DNA from: Microbotryum silenes-acaulis
Taxonomy: Eukaryota; Basidiomycota; Microbotryomycetes; Microbotryales; Microbotryaceae
Reading direction: 5' to 3'
NCBI GenBank assembly: GCA_003665825.1
Contig: QPFY01000007.1
Coordinates: forward strand, 620,001-684,000
DNA: 64,000 nt
The position numbers were made by a program, and so were the translations under genes. The notes beneath the pieces are model-generated. The model searched no databases. It was not told the DNA's origin and saw nothing but the letters and a program-made list of their open reading frames with translations. Below are positions 22,293 to 35,497 of this stretch, one piece after another. The stretch's first letter is position 1. Each line of letters begins with the position of its first letter.

Positions 22293-23622
22293 TTAGAACT
22301 CCGTCACGGTGAGCAACGCGATTCGGCCATCTTGAGCGATGCCATGATTGACTCCTGCACGAAGGGAGGACCAGATCAGTACAGAATGACCTGATTCACT
22401 ATCTCTTCGTGACACAGCCTCACCCTCGCTCCCCGGCTCTAGCAAGCCCTCTATCCACTCGACTTCGGCGGTCCAAATCCGTCTCCTATACCTCGTCCCA
22501 GCGATCGCTTTAGCGACGATCAAATCTCTCCCAATGTTGTACCCGTCGGGGATGATCTTGTGGCGGCCTCGGATGTCCTGTGGTACGTGGATAGATCATT
22601 TACGCCTCAGTTGAAGGAAGTTGAAAGCCGGAAAGTGTGAGCTCAGATAGACAAACCATTTCTTTCGAAGCGGAGAGGAACCATGCGCCTGAATTTGCCT
22701 GGGTGCCATTTTGTTTCCATGCTCGAAAGTGATTACCACCTGAAAGACATAGTCGCAATTTTTGTCTGAAAATGTTACCTACACCTGACCATGCTGGGGG
22801 GAAACACTGACCGACGACTGATTCGACGCAGGATCCGACAAAGGGCCAGTCGCTTTGCCTCAGCACGAAAAGCTCGGGTTGAAAACCTGTCATCGTCCTC
22901 GACCCATGATCAGCATCCTCCCCCTGTGCCCAAACCGACTTTTCTGGATGAATTACTCACCTCCCCCATCGCCCAGATCAGCATACTGTGCACCCCCACC
23001 ATGCATATCGAGGCATTCCTTCCACAACCCGAGGGATTTGGAATAGGCGATCAAGCCGGATTCTCGTAGCACGTCGGGGGATGATCGGGCGGATATGATG
23101 ATGTTCAAGGGTTCGCCGTTCCAATCATTGACTCGCTGAACGACAGATGGGTCAGGCATTAGTAAGACGTCAAAGTGCAAAGATGAATGCGGTCCCGCGG
23201 TCACGTGCGAGGTTTTCCCCCGGAAATCGAGCCTTTGGCTGTGCAGGCGATAGGTAGGGCGACCGACTCGTCGCAGCTCCGAGTCACGATGGAGATTCGG
23301 GCAGCACGGATGTGCCTCCCCTTGGACTCACGTTCAGCAGCCTTCCCCCTCGTCTTCTAGGATCATAGAAATCTTGATCGTCGTACGTGACTCGTGATGC
23401 GTGATCGGCTTCGGCAGAGGAGGGTGTGGACAGCGTTTTCAGGGCCGTACGGTCGACGGTCGATTGCAATCGGTCAAGTGGGGCAGTGGAGACTTGATCG
23501 GCGAATGGCGCGGAGAGGGCTAAGCGAGGCTCGGCGGCTTGTATCCGAAACCCAGATTCGAGCGAGCTGGTATGAGCTGTTGTGATGAAGCTCAACAAGC
23601 TGACCAAGAAGGTCGAACGCAT
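22293..23622 (-). CDS. Secreted or lumenal fungal protein of unknown function
   Basis: Six exons (23622-23332, 23135-22961, 22886-22812, 22739-22657, 22577-22424, 22354-22293) join cleanly to 279 residues. The N-terminus MRSTFLVSLLSFITTAHTSS is a textbook signal peptide. The mature part has the blocks DWNGEPLNIIISARSSPDVL, LGLWKECLDMHGGG, PELFVLRQSDWPFVGSC, GGNHFRAWKQNGTQANSGAW and GRHKIIPDGYNIGRDLIV. The consistent splice phases and conserved-looking blocks argue for a real gene. I cannot name the family; no retention signal, membrane helix or catalytic motif is evident. Its upstream region (350 bp) is shared with divergent WDR83. Confidence 0.7.
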
Positions 23623-23972
23623 GGCGTCCCGACGATGGTGGGGGCGAAAGTCGACCCTCTTTGATAGCGACCGACGGCCGTTGCGTTCGACGTGATCAAG
23701 TCGGCGCCGGGCGCTCATCAAAAATCGGCATATATTAAGTAACGCGCCGCTTGGTTCCTTTCCGAGAAAGAACATGATCCAGTTTCCTACATTCAATTCC
23801 TCGGATAACCGGGCACGCTGGTTTCCCATTCCTCGAGTACGATGACCCCAAATTCGACGGCTCGCAAAAAGTCGATGACGAATGTCCGTCCCCCCTGTCA
23901 ACTCTTGCGCTCCCGGGCTCCCCCCACCTTCCCACCTTACCGTCGGCCGGCGCGATCGAGCGACCGATTACG

Positions 23973-25332
23973 ATGGCGCCCCCCAACCCCGCCCTCTCAA
24001 ATCTAGTCCACGCCCTCTCGGGTCATAAAGGACCCGTCAATTCGGCGGTGTACAACTCTGGCGCTTCGTACGTGCTCACCGCTGGCCAGGATCGCACGAT
24101 CAAGTTGTGGAACCCGGTCAAGGGGACACTGGTCAAGACTTATGCGGGGCATGGCTATGAGGTGTTGGGCTTGGATTGGTGAGTAATCGTCTCAAGTATG
24201 GGCTGTACCAGCTCAGTCCATCTCATTGGATGCTTTAATTTACCCCCCACTCCTCGACTCGTTGCGAAACCCGTGCGCCCCCTCTCCTCCCGTGAAAACA
24301 ACAGCACACATGACAACTCCCGCTTCGCCTCATGTGGAGGAGATCGAAGTGTTTTCGTCTGGGACGTCGCATCCGGTGAACTGATTCGGCGCTTGTCGGG
24401 TCATATGGCCAAAGTCAATGCCGTCGCATTCAATCAGGATGCTTCCATTTTGGCGAGTGGTACGTCATTAAGACGCGTTAGCGTCCATCCGAAGCATATC
24501 ATCATCTCGCCTCGTCGAGGCTGAAACGTGCGTACGACGTACAGGCTCGTTCGATTCGACGGTCAGGTTGTGGGACATCAAGTACGTTGGATCTCTTGGT
24601 GGATGCCGCTTCTCGATCGGAACCGAGCTAAGCTGACGCTCGGCCATCACGACAGGTCGCAGAATCGGATACCTCTACAAGTCCTCGAAGACGCGAAAGA
24701 TAGCATCACTTCGATCTGCATCCGTAACCACCTCATCAGCGTCGGATCCGTCGATGGCCATGTCCGAACCTACGACTTGAGGATGGGCGAACTCCGAGCC
24801 GATTATTTCGATCGTAGGTTCCCACAGCTGAAAACGAGTCATGACAACCTTTCCTTTTTTGAACTGGCCAACTGACGGAGGCACTCACAGACCCCGTCAC
24901 CTCCATCAGCATCTCGAACGATTCGGCCATGTTGCTCGTCACTTCGCTCGATTCGACGATTAGGAACCTCGATTTGGATACGGGGGTCATGTTCACCAAG
25001 TATCAGGGGCACAAGAATGAATCCTATCGATCGCCGTCGTCGTTTGGGAAAGATGAACGCACGGTCGTGACGGGTGACGAGGAAGGGAAAGTTTATACGT
25101 GGGATGTGGAGACGGTCAGTCCGGTCTCGGTCCGAGTAGGTGGGGATTTGCACCGCACACTGATCTCTGAGATGACCGGGTCGGGCTGGTTGGGCAGGGC
25201 AAACAACTCGGCTCGAGCTTCAAAGCGCATGAAAGAGCGATCTTGTGGACTGCTCATCATCCGAAACAGGATGAGCTGATCACAGCCTCGGCGGATGCGA
25301 CTGTCAAGATTTGGGGTGGGAGGAGGGGATGA
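23973..25332 (+). CDS. WDR83: WD-repeat protein WDR83/MORG1
   Basis: Six exons (23973-24178, 24305-24459, 24545-24581, 24656-24813, 24891-25114, 25198-25332) encode 304 residues, the usual length for this seven-bladed propeller. Blades read GHKGPVNSAVYNSGASYVLT, DRTIKLWNP, RFASCGGDRSVFVWDVASG, GHMAKVNAVAFNQDASILAS, FDSTVRLWDIKS, HLISVGSVDGHVRTYDLR, LLVTSLDSTIRNLDLDTG, GKVYTWDVET and ITASADATVKIW. The non-canonical fifth and sixth blades (SVDGHVRTYDLR, then SLDSTIRNLDLDTG and the YKGHKNESY-like YQGHKNESYR) are characteristic of WDR83. In animals it scaffolds MAPK signalling and associates with spliceosomes; in fungi the splicing link is more likely. Confidence 0.88.
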
Positions 25333-26299
25333 AGAAACTGCCGGGGGATGGAGATGCGTGTTACCAACGTGATCCGCGCCACGCTGGGATGGACTGGAAG
25401 CAATCCATCCAGGTATACGTCAGCACTCTACGATACGGTTCATCAAAAGGCCTCTTCGAGGGCGAGTTACGCGGTCGGTCGGGTACAGGTTCCTGAGCGG
25501 CTCGGCAGCTCCGAACCTGCGCGAACGACCAACAACCACTGAGTCGACCACTCGAGCCTACCGGTTCACGCTTTTCAACCGTCAAGATTCTCGTTGTTAA
25601 AGACACGGGGATTCGGGGTCGTCGAAGAAGGCAGGTCCGGACCGTACTGCCGAGCTCCTCTGCGATATTCCACAGACCCTGTAGATCAGGATCTGAGATG
25701 TCTCGGACGATCGGCAATGAATGAAGTAGAGCACGATTGGAATGAAAGTACTGGCACTACCTGAAGGACTCTGTCGGATGTCTTAAGACTTGTTCCCTCT
25801 TTTGCGCTGCACTCGCGCCGGTAAGTTACGCAGGCCCAAGGAGGTCCGTGCGAGTAGCCTCCGTCAATCGTCGCTCCTTGCTCCTCTTTCTCCGGCACTC
25901 AGATCTGACTCAGCTACGATCCCGGGTCTCGCACTACTCACATCGCCACCCACTCAACAATCAGACCCTGACAAGTCAAGGTTTTTGTCACGATACGACA
26001 TTGATGGTGTCAGTGCTTCCCCATTCCCTGGCGCGGCCAATTGACATCCGATCGTCGTCGTCGACGCGTCGCCGCTCGCTCGTCACGCGTACCACGTTAC
26101 GCGCTGTGTGCATAACATGAGCACCGGCTGCTGCGTTCGCTCGACTGTACCATCATGTCGTCAGAATGAATGGTCGTATCAAGCCGTGCTCATAACAGCA
26201 TTCACCTTGATCCCATCCCACAGAACTCGCCCGGACGCGTCGATCCCATCTTCCCCACCATCCCTTACATCACCAGCAGCAGCACCTCCTCGAGGACTC
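25333..26299. other. Intergenic, no gene seen
   Basis: Nearly 1 kb between WDR83 and RFC1, both on the plus strand. Scattered open frames on both strands lack recognisable motifs. The right part should hold the RFC1 promoter; an upstream ATG at 26117 is in frame with RFC1 but the run from it is unlike the protein. Confidence 0.4.
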
Positions 26300-29200
26300 A
26301 TGTCAGCCAAGAAAAGCAAAGTCGCAGCGACCATCACGCTCTCCTCCGATTCGGAGGACGGCACCAAGGCCATCATCCCTTCCAAGACCACGACCAAGAT
26401 CGGGGCCGTGATCGCCACCTCGTCGAGCAAGCGATCGACCCCAGCCAAGAAGACGTCCGCTTCTGCCACGAAGAAGAAACGAGATGATGATGGTGATTAT
26501 GCGATGGATGATGATGAGGATGAAGAGGAGTACAAGCCTTCGACGTCGAGTTTGAAGAAGAAGGGAACGAATGGGGCCACTACCGGGTCGTCTTCAAAGC
26601 GAAAATCCATCGTGCCGACTACCGATGACGATAGCGATGACGACGATGATGTCAAGGGCAAGGGGAAAGCTAAAGCCAAGCCCGCACCTGTTCAGAAAAA
26701 AGTCAAAGTCGAGGACCACGATGACGAGGACAAGGTCGAAGCCAAACCCAAGCCCAAATGGTCGTACAAACCGAGAGCGGGGCCTTCTGCGCCAGGTGGG
26801 TCGGTCAGACTGGTGTCAGTGTCCCCAAACCCAAGGGGAGAAAGCTGAAAAGGTACAAGAATCCCAGGGAGCAAGGATGTACCCGTCGGTGCGGAGAACT
26901 GTCTCGCCGGGTTGACCTTCGTCTTTACCGGCGAATTGGATAGTCTGTCGCGCGAGCAGGGGCAGGAACTCGTCAAGCGCTACGGAGGGTGAGCGCGACT
27001 GGCTCGGCACCGAGTTGCCCGATGATATCTGATCCTTCAACGACTACCATGCAGCCGCGTGACGTCAGCACCCTCGTCCAAGACATCCTTCGTCGTCCTC
27101 GGGCAAGATGCCGGACCAAAGAAGCTCGAGATGATCAAAAAGCACAAGCTCAAGACGTTGAACGAGGACATCTTCCTCGAGCTAATCGGCAAACGACCCA
27201 GTGGAGCCGCCGATCCCAAGTTCAAGGAGCAGCAAAAGAAGGAAGAGGCCAAGGTGCAGGACATGGTCAAGGAGATGAGCAAGAAGAAGGACGGGCCGTG
27301 AGTGACCAACGCGATTGCAAAAGGGTAGACCAGAGGAGCTGATCGCTTTCAAAGATCGCAAAAACCTTACAGTGAACTGCTCAACCAATTGTGGACCGTC
27401 AAGTATGCCCCGACCAAGTTGTCAGAGGTGTGCGGCAACAAATCGACGGTCGAAAAGCTGTCCAAGTGGCTCGAGGCCTGGTCAGTCTTCCGTCCCCCGG
27501 ACCCTGTCTCTCGGTCCCATCGATGCTTACGCGATATGGGCGTTCCTGCGTTCCGTGCAGGCCCAAATCACTCAAATCCGACTTCAAGAAACCGGGACCA
27601 GACGCGATGGGCGTCTTCCGAGCCGTGCTCATCAGTGGACCTCCCGGCGTGGGCAAGACGACCTCAGCCCATCTCGTGGCCAAGCAGTTCGGCTACGATA
27701 TCCTCGAATTGAACGCAAGTGACGTCAGGAGCAAGAAATTGTTGGAGGTAGGTTGGGCCTCACCGGATGAAAGGTTGAGCATACGATGCTGATCGTTTCG
27801 AGTGTCGAGCGCATTCACACTCACCCAGTCGGCTTTCAAGTCCAAGACGTCGGACACGACCATCTCAGGCTTTTTCAAGAAAGACGATGGATCGCAACAG
27901 GTGGGTGGTGGTGGGTAATACGTGGGAATGGCGTCACCAACTGACCGCCTTCGATGCCACTTCGGTCGCCCAGGGTGATAACCTCGGCATCAACAAGAAG
28001 TCGATCATCATCATGGACGAGGTCGACGGCATGTCCGCCGGTGATCGCGGTGGTGTCGGTGCGCTCAACGCCTTGATTCGCAAGACCAAAGTCCCCATCA
28101 TCGCCATCTGCAACGACAACAAGTCACCCAAGATGAAGCCGCTCGCGACGACCTGTTTCCAAATGTCGTTCCGTCGGCCGACGCCCCCCGAGATTCGTTC
28201 GAGGATCATGTCGATCGCTTTCAAAGAGCAGCTCAAAATCCCCGTCAATGCAGTTGACCAGCTCATCGCGGGGTCGCAGTCGGATATTCGACAGGTCGTC
28301 AATATGCTATCGACGTGGAAGTTGAGCCAGCGGGCGACGATGGACTTTGATGATAGCAAGAAACTGTGAGTTGTGGCCTGGAGCGATGGTGCACGGGGGC
28401 CGCAATCGATACTGACGGCCCTTCGGTTCTGGTTAGTGCCAAGATGAACGAAAAGAACATGATCCAAACGCCTTGGACATTGTACGGCAAGCTCTTCTCC
28501 CCCGGCTCGTTCGCACCCAACTCGGCCATGTCGCTCAACGAGAAGCTCGAGGTCTACTTCCACGACCATTCCATCATGCCCTTGTTCGTGCAAGAGAACT
28601 ATCTGCGCGGCAACTTCACTTCGGCGAGTCGGTTCTCGGGCAAAGAGCAACAGCTCAAGAAGTTGGAGCTCGTGTGCAATGCCGCGGATGCGTTGTCGGA
28701 TTCGGATTTGATTGATAGGATGATCCATGGGTTAGTCACGCGACGTTGTGTTCAGTTGACTCATCATCTGACGAAGGCCGATGCAGGAGCGAACAACACT
28801 GGTCTCTAATGCCCACACACGGCATGTTCTCTTGCGTTCGTCCGGCGTTCTACTGTCATGGCGGTGGAGGCTATCCGATGTTCCCTGCGTAAGCCTCTTA
28901 GCATCTTCCCCTACCTCTGTTGAACTTTCCACTCACTTTCCTTTCGTCACGGACTGTCACAAACAGCTGGCTCGGCAAGAACTCGGCTCAAGGCAAGATG
29001 CAACGCTTGCTGGGCGATATTCAGATCCACATGCGACTTCGCGTCTCGGGCGATCGTCGCGAGATTCGTCAGAGCTACATCCCGACCTTGTTCCAACAAA
29101 TCGTGACGCCTATACTCGAAAGGGGTGCTGTGAGTACATGCTTACCGGTCCATTGGCCTGCAAGGTATTGCTCACTGATCTGAGGTGCATCTTCTCGACC

Positions 29201-29616
29201 TCTAGGAGGCGGTGCCTTCCGTCATCGAGACCTTGGACGACTATTACCTCACCAAAGAAGATTGGGATTCGATCGTCGAACTCGGCGTAGGCGACCACGC
29301 CAGTGAACCCCTGCTCAAGAAGATCCCCGCCGCTGCCAAAGCCGCCTTCACACGCAAATACAACACCAGCGACCACCCCGTACCTTTTTACAAGAATTCG
29401 GTGGGTAAACCAGCTATGAAGATCGCGAATGCTGGACCGGCGCCGGATTTGGAAGAGGCGCTTCTGGATGATGAGGAGGTGGTCGATTCGGATGAGGCTG
29501 AGCAGGGGGACGATTCGGGGTCGGAGATGGATATAACCAAGGATAAGATGATCAAGAATAAGGCGGCGGGGGCGAATAAGAAGGGGAAAGGAAGCGCCGC
29601 GACGAAGAAGAAGTAA
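26300..29616 (+). CDS. RFC1: Replication factor C large subunit (RFC1)
   Basis: Large subunit of the clamp loader that opens PCNA at primer junctions. Eleven exons sum to exactly 869 codons: 26300-26795, 26868-26988, 27055-27297, 27355-27480, 27561-27747, 27829-27900, 27974-28365, 28437-28730, 28787-28888, 28967-29129, 29206-29616. The Lys/Asp/Ser-rich N-terminus is followed by a BRCT domain ([37 protein letters not shown]), then [17 protein letters not shown], Walker [21 protein letters not shown], Walker [11 protein letters not shown], sensor-1 IIAICND, and the RFC1 C-terminal helical domain ending in acidic and Lys-rich patches. The N-terminal PIP box of other RFC1 proteins is not clear; [19 protein letters not shown] is the best start. 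About 250 bp of coding sequence just downstream of the start is low complexity. Confidence 0.95.
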
Positions 29617-30574
29617 TAAACGACGAATTCTAGGTCGGCTTGTGGAATGGCGATCTCGGTTTTGTCGCTGTGCACCTTGAATCCGGAGGAGCCTCTTTGC
29701 GGACTACCGAGCAGCTCACGGGATCAGGACCATACTCTGTCGAAAGTGAAGTGTTGAGAAGGGGCACACAAGGTAGAATAAACATCGATGACAAAAGAAA
29801 AAAGAGAAAGAGAAGAAAAATACGGATCGAAAAACTACCGAACGCCCTCTGATTCTCCCCAATTCTTTTCTTCAAACTCGTCCCCCTTTTCCCACAAAAA
29901 ATCGGTGTCAACAAAAACCAGTCCACACACATGAAAGAAATATCTAGGGAGGGAACCTTGAGAGAAGTATTGTCAAATTGGATTTCTTGTTTTTGTTTTG
30001 GTGGACTGTCGAGGTCCTTTGGATTTTGTTTTCGAATGTCGAGCAAGGCGAAGAAGGCACCCAAGAATAGGGGTTGTTGGGGCCTCGAAATGGGGGGAAG
30101 GAGGGAAGTACAACACCGCTCTTGGGTTCGTAAAGCAAAACAAAAAGGACGTCCGACCTCGGGGTTTGGTTGATCTTGAGGGACTTGTGTGGGAAGGCGA
30201 GTCGTCGAAGAAGATGCGAAGGGCCGAGGGAGGGCGCGAGGCCCGATAGATCGTCGTTCCGTCTTGAAGAGAAGCAGAATGTTGGTATGCTCTCCGTCAC
30301 AAATAGAGTGAAGGCGGGGTTTTTAAGAGTAGAGGATTTCGTATAAAGGGTGATGGATGGGAGACAAGTTGTGGTTTGATGTCGGTGATGACGGAGAAAG
30401 AGGAAGGAACAGAACAAGTGGGGTTTGCGATGGTTGATGATTGATGATAAGGGCAAAGTGGTGTCACGAACAAATGTCGAGAAGCAGGAAACTGAAACGA
30501 CAACGACGAGGAGGGTCATGCTGATTCTTGAGAGGCCGAGCGAGAGAGACAGAGACAGATACGTTCTTTCCGAT
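29617..30574. other. Convergent intergenic region, likely long 3' UTR
   Basis: Between the stops of RFC1 (+) and the Pumilio gene (-). It is purine/pyrimidine skewed and free of motif-bearing frames; on the minus strand it is T/C-rich as expected of an untranslated trailer. A long trailer would fit the Pumilio gene, whose messages are often regulated post-transcriptionally, but this is a guess. Confidence 0.4.
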
Positions 30575-33500
30575 TTACATGAAGTTTCCGCCGTTGGCAC
30601 CGTAGGCTTCGCCGACGCCCATCATCGGTTGACCGGGGAAGGGAGCGAAGCCGGCTTGGCCGCCAGCAGGGAAGCTGAGCGAGCCGTTCTGCGGGTGGTG
30701 GCCCATGTGAGGCGGCGGGAGGCCAGCGCCGAACTGTGGCCCACCGAGGTAAGGCGAGCCTCGACCTTGTCCACTCGTCGGACCGGGCGTGCCGGGCGCG
30801 GGGCCACCGAACGACTCGATACCACCGGGCGACATGAGGTGCGGGGGTGCATGCATGTGGCCCATGAACGAGCCTTGGTGGGGGTGAGGTTGGAACTGTG
30901 CGTGCTGCAGGTGAGGGGGCATGCCATGCATGGCCTGGGGGACGCCGTAAAAGTGTCCTCCATGCATGCCACCGTGTCCGCCGTGGTGTCCGCCATGGTA
31001 TCCGCCTCGGCCCATGTGGTGATCGTTCGTCTCGCGTTGGATCTTGGACTGGATGCGTTTGCCGTAGGGCGTGTTGCGGATCATGGGCAAGATGGGTCGG
31101 ATCGTCTCGATCAACTGCGCGCGCTGTGCGGGCTCGGCATAGTCGAGTGCGGTCTGGACAACGTAGTTGGCGAACGAGTCGCGCAACAATCGCTCGAGGC
31201 GTTGCTTGTTGAGCAGCTCGTCGATGATCGCACGTCGACCTGTCGCATCGGCGACACGGATGCACTTCTCGACAACATTCGACGAAAACTTTTGCGCCGA
31301 TAGGGCAGAGACGTTGCCCAAGAACTGACGCACGATCGCCTCGATGAATCGGTTGTCGTTCAAATCGAGCACGTACTGCACGACGTAGTTGCCGAACGCA
31401 TCTTGGACGAGCGTGAGCGAGTTGTACGTGATCTCAGTGACGAGCTGGATCCTCTGCGACTCGGAGGCGTGGTCGATGCAGCGTTGCAGGACGCAGCAAC
31501 CGTGACGATGGGTCGCGACCTCGATACAGTGTGTCGCAACGGCGTTGTAGATGAACTGGTTATCCTCTGGCGGCAAGTGATTCAGGCACTTTTGGATGAC
31601 GTGGTTCCCGTTCAAGTCCTTGATGAGCGTCACGACGTTGAGGTTGAGCGCGAGGATGAGGCTCTGGACCTGGCGTTGCGTCGAGAGGTAGTCGATCATC
31701 TTCTGAACAGCTCGGGTTCCATGCATGTTGAGCGAGATCGACACTAGTTCACCGGAGATGGACTCGATCAGGGCGTCTCGCTGCTCGTCGGTCGCGTACT
31801 CGAGCAAGCGTTGCGAGAGGTAATTGGCGAACGGATCCGTCATCAACTCGGCGAAGTGGGGGAAGATCTCGTTGAAGATCATGTCACGGTGTTCCGGGTT
31901 GCCGTCCTCGAGCTTCTTCTGCAGGTAGCGGCAGCCGAATTGGTCCTTGCACAAGGGGAGCATGTCACCTTGAAGGTCCTCGAGACGCAGGCCAGCGAAG
32001 CGGTTTGCGCCCATCGAGCCGTACTGCCCAGCACTCCCATCGTAGACGAAGGCGCCGTGGTCGTGAACGTAACCACCGAACGGGCCCGTCGTGGGGTCGG
32101 ATCCGAAAGCGTTCGTGTCGATGTTGAACTGTGGACAAAGGTGACGGGCTCGAGTGTAAGCATTCGCTCGGGAAGACATCGGCTAGCAGTCAAGACTCAC
32201 GTTGGAGAACTTGTCCGTCATTTGGTCAACGCCAAACCCGTTTGCCTTGCCAGCACCGATTGCGTCTAGCCCTCCAAGCTTCTTGTCAAGGGCGGGACTG
32301 CTTCTTCCACTCGCGGGTGCACCGAGACCACTCCTCGGTGGAGGCAGCTGACCAGTGCCCGATCGAACGGGCAAGGGACTGTTCGAACTGGCGCCAGTCG
32401 AAGACGACGTTGCTCCCGAAGGAGAGGAGGCGTCGATTGTGACCGAACGATGACGTTCCGTCAAGCCGGGGGTCGAGGCGTTCGCAGCTCCCTCATTCGA
32501 TTGACCATCGGCCTTGTTGGCGCCGTTCTGACCGCCTTGAAACTGAGGCCATTCGGAGGGCGCCGCGCGACCACCAGGACCGAACGCGCGAGTTGCGTGC
32601 GACGGCGCCTGCGACAAGGGGGCGAGGTCGAGTGCAGCGGAGGAGGCCGAAAGGATGCCAGGGTACGAATCACGACGGACGAGGATGGGGAACTTGTCGT
32701 CGTCGGTGTTCATCTGCAAGTACTTGCCGCCCCAGGCCGAGTCTAGTGTGGGTCAAGGAATGGGAGAAGGGAGGAGGAGCAAACGCGACGTGTCAGGTCG
32801 GCCTCGTCTTCGGCGCAAGAAATAGGGGGCACCTCTTCCCCAAGTGTAGGGCTTCACGGCGCAGCTATGACTCACTCTGCAGATCGGCATCGAGCTCATC
32901 GTCGAACAGGAAGCTGTTGAGCATCGGTTGACCCTCGGCACCTTTTCGCGGGGGCTTGGCCCCGTCGCCAGGCGCGGTTGCACCAGAACCGACAGCACCG
33001 GCGGCCTTGTCCTGCTTACCCTCGCCCGAGTGACGACGAGTGGCAGGGAGCGACTTGGCGTTCGCGTACTGGTCCGAGCGATCGTCGTTAAACGAGGCGA
33101 GATCGTTGCCCGACCGGGAACGAACTGGCTTAGAGTCCTCAGCGGCGGCGCCGGAAGAGGTGCCGTTGGCGCCCATGAGCTCGCGCTCTTCCCGCTCTTG
33201 CTCGAGTTCGAGTTGCTTCATCTGCGCAGTCGAGCGATCGTGTGAGGGAAGGGATGATAAGAAGCACAGGAACGGGAGGTCAGCAAGCCCTTCTATGAGT
33301 TCATATCCGCACCGTGTTCCTCGCAGCAAAGGCCTTTTTCGTTGCGTTTCGTGGCAGTCGTCAGGAGGTCGATCGAGAGGAGAGGAGATCCCATGGGTCG
33401 CCTCGCCGCCATGGTCTTCGAGCAAGCAAGCTGAAATCCGTGGCCTGAACCTTGCCGACACGCGATGGGACATATCCGCGACAAGGAAAGCGGGAGAAGA

Positions 33501-34319
33501 AGAAGTTTCACGCACCTGCTGTTCGAATGCCTTCTTCTGCAGCTCACGTTGCTTCTCGTGTTCGAGTCGCTTCTGCTCGAGACGCTGCAGGCATGAAATA
33601 AAAAGGACCGAGCGCAATAGGCGGAAGAGGTCAGTTTGCCATATCCGTACCAAGGTGAGACATAAAATGGCGCGCGAGCGGGACATCGAAAGAGCGGATC
33701 GACCGTCGGCTTTGCAGCAGGACCCGACCGGCTCTCCTGATTGCAATGTCGCACGACGACTCCGCAGGGCGCTCGCGGGTCTCGCACGCAAGTACGCAAG
33801 ATTACAACTTACCGCGGCAATATCGGCGGGCTGCTGGGAACCACCTCGAGCCGTCTGTGAAGACAAAGAGTGGAAGCAGAGCAAGAAACAGGGGGAAAGA
33901 AAAAATGCAGGTCAGCTTTCCGCAAGTGGGATCAGAGACAGATCGGACTAGTCCGAGCTTCCGGGATTTTGGTTGAGGGGCGAGTGTGTGTGTGTGTGGG
34001 CGAGCAGCGAGCTCCAGCTCTCGCGGCTAAGGCGTGGCGCAGCGAGCGCGAGAGCGCGGCCGGTGGTGACGATGGCGGTTACGGTAAGGAAAACGGTAAG
34101 CGACAAGCGACGTACGGCGAGGTCCAAAAAGTCCTTGAGCTGGCCGGATTGGGCCTTGGCTTCCGAATTGTCGGTGCTGTCGTTAGCGCCATTGCTCGGG
34201 TCGTTGGAGGTGGTGTTGGTGCGCACGGGCAGACCAGCGAGCGAGGAAGCCATAGCAGCGTTGCTCGGTTCATCAGCCGAGGTCGACGACGCCGGCGATG
34301 CGGGTTGTGAAGGCGCCAT
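30575..34319 (-). CDS. Pumilio/PUF RNA-binding protein (Puf4/Mpt5-like)
   Basis: Post-transcriptional regulator that binds UGUA-containing 3' UTRs. Six exons (34319-34116, 33854-33813, 33584-33516, 33221-32876, 32742-32201, 32128-30575) give 918 residues. The N-terminal half is Ser/Pro/Ala-rich with a charged coiled stretch (EQKRLEHEKQRELQKKAFEQ). The C-terminal exon holds eight PUF repeats, recognisable from QGDMLPLCKDQFGCRYLQKK, ADPFANYLSQRLLEY-type, HGTRAVQKMID, NGNHVIQKCL, HGCCVLQRCID, FGNYVVQYVLD, SSNVVEKCI and FANYVVQTALD. Repeat 1 with CKDQFGCRYLQKK is closer to Puf4/Mpt5 than to Puf3. A His/Gly/Pro-rich tail with HHGGHGG runs follows. A 879-bp antisense frame across the tail is a composition shadow. 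Confidence 0.92.
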
Positions 34320-35497
34320 GTTGCGAGTTCAGACAAGGTCGAGTACAATCCAAACTAGTTGGAATGAATGAAGGAAATTGAAAAGGAATTTATCGAGTAG
34401 ATAATCCGTCGTGGCAGAGGCGTCGACACGAGTTTCGGGCGAGCCGACGACAACGATCGATTGCGAGGTGGAGAAAAGGGTGCGCTTTACAGTCTGGTCA
34501 GCGGAGCGAACGACAACGAGCTGGCCAGTCGCCAGCGCCGCGCGACTCACACTTGTCACGCGTGTCCAATACAACAGAAACAGTCGAGGTACTGTGCGAT
34601 GTCTGCAACGGCTCGAGGTGTCGTTAAGGGCTCGGGTACGCGGCACAGGGACGTTGCGGAAGAGGAGAGGGAGCGCGAGGTTCTGGCTTGCGGAGGGAAG
34701 CGTTAAGACTGGAAGAGGTCGCGAGGAGGAGTGTAGAGTAGGGTTGGGCGAGGTCGGGAGGTCGTACGACGAGGTGGACGAGCGATCACAAGAAGGGAGA
34801 AAAGGTGCTTTGATACAGTTCGTACACGGGCACTGCGATCAAAGACAAAGCACCACACGCGTGAACACGTCTCGAGAGAGATGAGCGCTGAGCGTCCCGG
34901 GCTTCCCGCAGCCTCCGCGGCTTCAGAGCGCTTGAAATTGATCAATAGTGGCCCTAGCCCGAACGCATACATCGCTTAAAAATGCAGCACTGCCCGTTCG
35001 GCGGCGAATTCTTTCCAGGAACAGTAGTGCGTATCGCTGCTGATTTTTACAGAGTTACAGAACTATATTTGTGGTTTGTTTGTGGTTTGTTTGTGGCAGC
35101 GGTGCCTGAATGGGTTGGCATATGGCACTTGAAAGCAGCAGGCTTGCCAGGTGGAAACAATGATGTAGTCGGTCTCGCAGCGAGATGCCGTCAACGGTTT
35201 TCTACTGATTTCCAGGATGATGATTGTTTTTTCAATTACCACGAAACCGCGGACGAATTCGAAAGCTGTTCTCGATCTGGCGACACCTGGCCAAAATCAT
35301 GGTCAGCGAGACGAAGCCGAACGCGCCGATGGGTCCAAGCGCGAGCAACCAGAGCCACCGGTCCCCAAGACAGCCGGACTCGGGGACGTCTCCACACTTT
35401 TGTCCTTTCCCTCTCTCCGACCACCCAGCCACCGCTTACAACACCGCCCTACCCATCCTCACTACATCACTACGTCACTCTCAATCTATCTTTCACC
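34320..35497. other. Divergent intergenic region, no gene seen
   Basis: Shared upstream region of the Pumilio gene (-) and the class II aldolase gene (+), 1.2 kb. It is likely to hold long 5' leaders. No repeat, RNA gene or conserved frame was found; a small tandem GTTTGTGGTTTGTTTGTGG occurs near 35070-35095. Confidence 0.4.

Noticed and set aside
26108..26299. N-terminal extension of RFC1 from an upstream ATG
   Set aside because: The extra residues are not protein-like for RFC1, and a good MSAKKSK start follows at 26300.
30425..31303. Long plus-strand open frame opposite the Pumilio gene
   Set aside because: It is a composition shadow of the GC-rich PUF coding strand and has no family motif or codon pattern of its own.
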